A program made the position numbers and the translations under genes. A stretch of 8,920 bases of DNA from DATBLE01 sp046734415 (GTDB taxonomy: Bacteria > Actinomycetota > Thermoleophilia > Gaiellales > Gaiellaceae), in assembly GCA_046734415.1 (NCBI GenBank), contig JBKPRD010000136.1, positions 1 through 8,920 of the forward strand, written 5' to 3'. The notes beneath the pieces are model-generated. The model had not been told where the DNA came from and did not search any database. It saw only the letters and a list, made by a program, of their open reading frames with translations. The number at the start of each line of letters is the position of its first letter. Position 1 is the first letter of the stretch. Positions 6,212-8,920 of the stretch are shown in pieces.

Positions 6212-7155
6212 TGCAAGCCGTGGACAAGATCTGGCTGAACGGGAGGCTCGTCGACTGGGCGGACGCGACCGTCCACCTCGGTGCGCACGGCCTCCACTAC
6301 GGCACCGGGGTCTTCGAGGGCATCCGCTGCTACGCCACGGACGACGGCCCGGCCGTCTTCCGGCTGCGCGACCACCTGGAGCGGTTCGCCGCCTCGGCGC
6401 GAATGATCCGGATGCAGCTGCCGTACTCGGTGAAGGAGCTGCGCTCGGCCTGCCTCGACCTGGTCGCGACGAACGAGCTGCCGGAGTGCTACGTCCGCCC
6501 GATCGCGTTCTTCGGCGCCGGCGAGCTCGCCGTCCTGCCGCGCGGAAACCGAGTCGACGTCGGGATCATGGCTTGGCCCTGGGGCGCCTACCTCGGCGAC
6601 GACGGGCAGCGGAACGGGATCCACGCGATGGTCTCCTCCTGGCGCCGCGTCGGGGCGAACACGATCCCGCACGCCGCCAAGGCGACCGGTGTCTACCTCA
6701 ACTCGATGCTGGCGGTCGACGAGGCGACACGGCGAGGGTACGACGAGGCGATCCTCCTCACCGACGACGGCACGGTCGCGGACGGCTCCGGCGAGCACGT
6801 CTTCGTCGTCGAGGACGGCACGATCCGGACGCCCGACCTGTCCGCCTCGATCCTGCCCGGGATCACGCGTGACACGATCATCCGCCTCGCCGGGGAGCTC
6901 GGCTACGAGCTCGAGGAGACGCGGCTGATCCGCTCCGACCTCTACCGGGCGGACGAGGTCTTCATGTGCGGCACGGCCGCCGAGGTGACGCCGCTGCGCT
7001 CGGTCGACGACCACGAGCTCGGCGTGGGCCCGGTCACACGCGCGATCCAGGAGGCATATCTCGGCACGGTGCGCGGCCGCCGCCCGGCGCCGGTCGACTG
7101 GCTCGACCGCGTGGACGCGGCCGCCAGCCGTGAGGAAATCGCCGTCGAGTTGTAA
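6211..7155 (+). CDS. ilvE: Branched-chain-amino-acid aminotransferase
   Basis: PLP fold-type IV transaminase that interconverts Leu, Ile and Val with their keto acids using glutamate/2-oxoglutarate; cytoplasmic. 314 residues, close to E. coli IlvE (about 309). Motifs: KIWLNG near the N terminus, LHYGTGVFEGIR, YVRPIAFFGAG, PWGAYLG, MVSSWRRVGANTIPHAAK with the Schiff-base Lys157, GYDEAILL, LPGITRD, DEVFMCGTAAEVTPLRSVD and GPVTRAIQ. This set is IlvE rather than D-amino-acid aminotransferase or aminodeoxychorismate lyase. An oddity is that E. coli Glu193 (34 residues after the lysine, contacting the pyridine nitrogen) aligns with Asp191, and the GENLF motif reads GEHVF. The ATG overlaps the gltB TGA (TGATG); GAGGAGG at 6191-6197 is 13 bases upstream, so coupling probably matters. 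GTG at 6220 is a possible alternative start. Confidence 0.97.
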   Translation: MQAVDKIWLNGRLVDWADATVHLGAHGLHYGTGVFEGIRCYATDDGPAVFRLRDHLERFAASARMIRMQLPYSVKELRSACLDLVATNELPECYVRPIAFFGAGELAVLPRGNRVDVGIMAWPWGAYLGDDGQRNGIHAMVSSWRRVGANTIPHAAKATGVYLNSMLAVDEATRRGYDEAILLTDDGTVADGSGEHVFVVEDGTIRTPDLSASILPGITRDTIIRLAGELGYELEETRLIRSDLYRADEVFMCGTAAEVTPLRSVDDHELGVGPVTRAIQEAYLGTVRGRRPAPVDWLDRVDAAASREEIAVEL

Positions 7156-7237
7156 GTATTCGATTTGCAGGGGTTTGATCTCGGCCTGATCAGAAACGAG
7201 TGCGCACAACGCCTCTCCACGTCTGGGAAGGAGACAC

Positions 7238-8332
7238 ATGCGCACAGTTCTCACACGAAGGCGACGCCGCGTCGCGATCGGTGCGGCACTGACCGGCGTC
7301 CTCGCGGTCGTCACGGCCGGCTCCGGAATCGCCGCGGCCAAGGTCAAGCCGTCGAACACCTCACCGCCGCGGATCTTCGGCGCGGCACGCGTCGGCCAGG
7401 TGCTCACGGGTGAGCGCGGCACCTGGACGAACAATCCGACCAAGTACGAGTACGCGTGGCTCCGCTGCGCGACCAACGGCGGGAACTGCTCCACGATCGG
7501 CGGCGCGACCGGGACGCAGTACGCGCTGACGTCGGCGGACGAGGGCCACACGGTCCGGTTCCGCGTCACGGCGTCGAACGGCGACGGCTCGTCGACCGCC
7601 CAGTCCGCGCAGACCGCGCTGGTCGTCGCCGCCGGCAAGCCGTCGAACACGGCGGCACCGGCAATCTCGGGCACGCCGCAGGAGAACTCGACGCTGACCG
7701 GGACGAACGGCACATGGACGAACAGCCCGACCAGGTTCGACTACTCCTGGCTCCGCTGCGACAAGAACGGAGGCTCATGCGCGGCGATCACCGGCCAGAC
7801 GAAGAACACGTACACGCTCACCTCGGCCGACGTCGGCGCCACGATCCGCTTCCGCGTCGTCGCCTCGAACTCGGCCGGCAACGAAGTCGCGATGTCCGCC
7901 CCGACCGCCGTCATCTCCAAGTTCCGCGGGAACGGCTGCCCGCCCGGCGGCAACCCCGACCAGGTGACGGCGATCAACGGGCCGGCGCGGCTGCTCGTCG
8001 ACACGCTGCAGAGCGAACCGCCGGTCGTCGCCAAGGGCACCCAGACGCTGGCCGTCAGGTTCCACGTCACTTCGACGTGCGGCGGCCCGGTGCAGGGGGC
8101 GCTCGTCTACGCGACCGCGACGCCCTACAACCAGTTCGCGATCCCGCCCGAGCAGCCGACCGGCGCCGACGGATGGGCGACGCTGACCTTCCAGCGCCTG
8201 CGCGGCTTCCCCGTCAGCAAGAACCAACGGCTGATCACCGTCTTCGTCCGGGCCCGGAAGCCCGGCGAAAACGTGCTGACCGGGATCTCGACGCGCCGGC
8301 TCGTCTCGATCCGGGTCAACCTCAAGGGCTGA
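7238..8332 (+). CDS. Secreted surface protein with two Ig-like repeats and a C-terminal beta domain
   Basis: 364 residues. Residues 1-34 form a signal peptide: basic n-region TRRRRR, hydrophobic core AIGAALTGVLAVVTAG, likely cleavage after Ala34. Two tandem repeats of about 97 residues follow (37-133 and 134-228), each opening KPSNT and containing LTG...GTWTN.PT, a WLRC Cys paired in sequence with a second Cys seven residues on (Cys77/Cys84; Cys174/Cys181), and LTSAD.G.T.RFRV.ASN. Residues 229-364 are a different beta-rich domain with two cysteines (234, 281) and GADGWATLTFQRL, resembling bacterial Ig-like (Big) domains. There is no sortase motif, C-terminal membrane segment or catalytic motif, so it is probably released or loosely wall-bound. 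The exact function is unknown. The start is fixed by AAGGAG at 7228-7233. The 82-base gap after ilvE shows no clear terminator; separate transcription is likely but unproven. Confidence 0.9.
   Translation: MRTVLTRRRRRVAIGAALTGVLAVVTAGSGIAAAKVKPSNTSPPRIFGAARVGQVLTGERGTWTNNPTKYEYAWLRCATNGGNCSTIGGATGTQYALTSADEGHTVRFRVTASNGDGSSTAQSAQTALVVAAGKPSNTAAPAISGTPQENSTLTGTNGTWTNSPTRFDYSWLRCDKNGGSCAAITGQTKNTYTLTSADVGATIRFRVVASNSAGNEVAMSAPTAVISKFRGNGCPPGGNPDQVTAINGPARLLVDTLQSEPPVVAKGTQTLAVRFHVTSTCGGPVQGALVYATATPYNQFAIPPEQPTGADGWATLTFQRLRGFPVSKNQRLITVFVRARKPGENVLTGISTRRLVSIRVNLKG
7346..7921 (+). repeat. Tandem intragenic repeat (291-bp period, two copies)
   Basis: Copy 1 is at 7346-7636 and copy 2 at 7637-7921. 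Both begin with AAGCCGTCGAACAC and encode the Ig-like units of the secreted protein. The cysteine pairs, the GTWTN motif and LTSAD recur at exactly 97 residues. The copies differ at many positions, so the duplication is not recent; it reflects an ancestral domain expansion. Confidence 0.85.
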
Positions 8333-8340
8333 GCCCGTAC

Positions 8341-8375
8341 CGGCGAGGGCCGCGCGGTGCCCGCGGCCCTCGCCG
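8341..8375. terminator. Bidirectional terminator hairpin between convergent genes
   Basis: A perfect 14-bp stem, CGGCGAGGGCCGCG (8341-8354) with CGCGGCCCTCGCCG (8362-8375), closes a 7-base loop. It begins 9 bases after the surface-protein stop and lies 15 bases beyond the pobA stop. Neither side has a T-run, as in many actinobacterial hairpin terminators. It can serve both convergent transcripts. Confidence 0.85.
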
Positions 8376-8389
8376 AACTGCCCGGCGTC

Positions 8390-8920
8390 CTAGACCGTGT
8401 CCATGCCGACGTAGTTCTCCGCGAGCGAGCGCGCCGCGGCCTCGGACGTCGTCACGTACCGCAGCTGCGAGAGGCGCAGGCGCCAGCCGAACGGGTCCTC
8501 GTCGGGCGGGCGGTGCAGCATCGACGTCATCCACCACGAGAAGTGCTCGGCCCGCCACACCCGGCGCAGGCAGTCTTCCGAGTAGCGCTCGAGCGCCGAG
8601 GCGTCGCCGGAGCGGTAATCCTCGACGATCGCCTCCGCGAGCAGCCGCACGTCGCGGACCGCGAGGTTCAGCCCCTTGGCGCCAGTCGGCGGGACGATGT
8701 GGGCCGCGTCGCCGGCGAGGAACAGCCGCCCGTACTGCATCGGCTCGACGACATAGCTGCGCATGCCGGTGACGCCCTTCTCGAGCACCGGCCCCTCCGC
8801 CAGCGTCCAGCCTTCGAGCCCGACGCGTCGCTGCAGCTCCGCCCAGATCTGGTCGTCGGACCAACGGCCGGCGTCGTCGTCCGGGGCGCACTGGACGTAG
8901 TACCTGGAGAGCTCGGAGCT
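8390..8920 (-). CDS. pobA: 4-hydroxybenzoate 3-monooxygenase, C-terminal 176 residues (5' end beyond window)
   Basis: FAD- and NAD(P)H-dependent aromatic hydroxylase that turns 4-hydroxybenzoate into protocatechuate, feeding the beta-ketoadipate pathway; cytoplasmic. The fragment aligns along its length with the C-terminal 40% or so of Pseudomonas PobA: RYYVQ (the second Tyr matches Tyr222, which contacts the substrate carboxylate), WSDDQIWAEL, RSYVVEPMQYGRLFLAGDAAHIVPPTGAKGLN read as two adjoining segments (flavin-binding GD motif and the Pro293 loop), LRRVWRAEHFSWWMTSMLH, and AENYVG with the equivalent of Tyr385. It ends four residues after AENYVG, slightly shorter than Pseudomonas. The N-terminal GxGxxG FAD-binding fold is off the right edge, so cofactor preference (NADH or NADPH) cannot be judged. 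It converges on the surface-protein gene and is unrelated to the branched-chain genes. Confidence 0.97.
   Translation of the reverse strand, partial: SSELSRYYVQCAPDDDAGRWSDDQIWAELQRRVGLEGWTLAEGPVLEKGVTGMRSYVVEPMQYGRLFLAGDAAHIVPPTGAKGLNLAVRDVRLLAEAIVEDYRSGDASALERYSEDCLRRVWRAEHFSWWMTSMLHRPPDEDPFGWRLRLSQLRYVTTSEAAARSLAENYVGMDTV

Noticed and set aside
7150..7192. Weak promoter (TTGTAA-18-TTTGAT, 7150-7179) and small dyad TGATC-7-GATCA (7176-7192) ahead of the surface-protein gene
   Set aside because: Only four of six matches at each promoter element and 5-bp arms in the dyad; too weak to annotate, though a promoter somewhere in this 82-base gap is plausible.
6046..7713. 555-residue minus-strand frame spanning ilvE and the surface-protein start
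   Set aside because: Crosses three plus-strand features and has no recognisable domain; an antisense shadow.

Overview
The window is very GC-rich (about 70% by eye), with GTG and TTG starts, tightly overlapping genes and long spurious antisense frames. This is typical of a high-GC actinobacterium. The secreted protein at 7238-8332 carries Ig-like repeats of the GTWTN...WLRC kind that I associate with Thermoleophilia (Solirubrobacterales/Gaiellales). That placement is an inference from memory, not a database result.

Layout. 1-1117 (minus) is the N-terminal 372 residues of 2-isopropylmalate synthase (leuA), cut by the window edge. 1118-1586 is a divergent control region without a large gene. 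1587-7155 (plus) is a three-gene operon: a 97-residue protein with one homing-endonuclease-associated repeat (HARE), the large subunit of glutamate synthase (gltB), and branched-chain aminotransferase (ilvE). The successive stop and start codons overlap by one base. 7238-8332 (plus) is a secreted two-repeat surface protein. A perfect 14-bp hairpin at 8341-8375 separates it from a convergent minus-strand gene, the C-terminal 176 residues of 4-hydroxybenzoate 3-monooxygenase (pobA), cut by the right edge.

How the genes fit together. LeuA commits 2-ketoisovalerate to leucine. IlvE performs the last transamination of leucine, isoleucine and valine using glutamate. GltB makes that glutamate from glutamine and 2-oxoglutarate. 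The divergent region looks built for a common signal. Back-to-back promoter-like sequences each lie a few bases upstream of a 24-codon reading frame. Both frames start Met-Arg, end Arg with the codons CGC TAG, and hold a cluster of Ile/Leu/Val codons (LVSILVIL toward leuA; IFSISFILV toward gltB-ilvE). Each stop codon lies inside a hairpin, and mutually exclusive pairings follow. On the leuA side one pairing covers part of the ribosome binding site. I read this as a mirrored pair of leader-peptide attenuators sensing branched-chain amino acids, the main candidate for a novel system here. It is predicted from sequence only; the direction of control cannot be settled by eye.

Other points: there is no gltD next to gltB although GltB lacks the ferredoxin loop; a possible 12-codon frame with a good Shine-Dalgarno site overlaps the HARE gene; and IlvE has Asp where E. 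coli has the cofactor-contacting Glu193.
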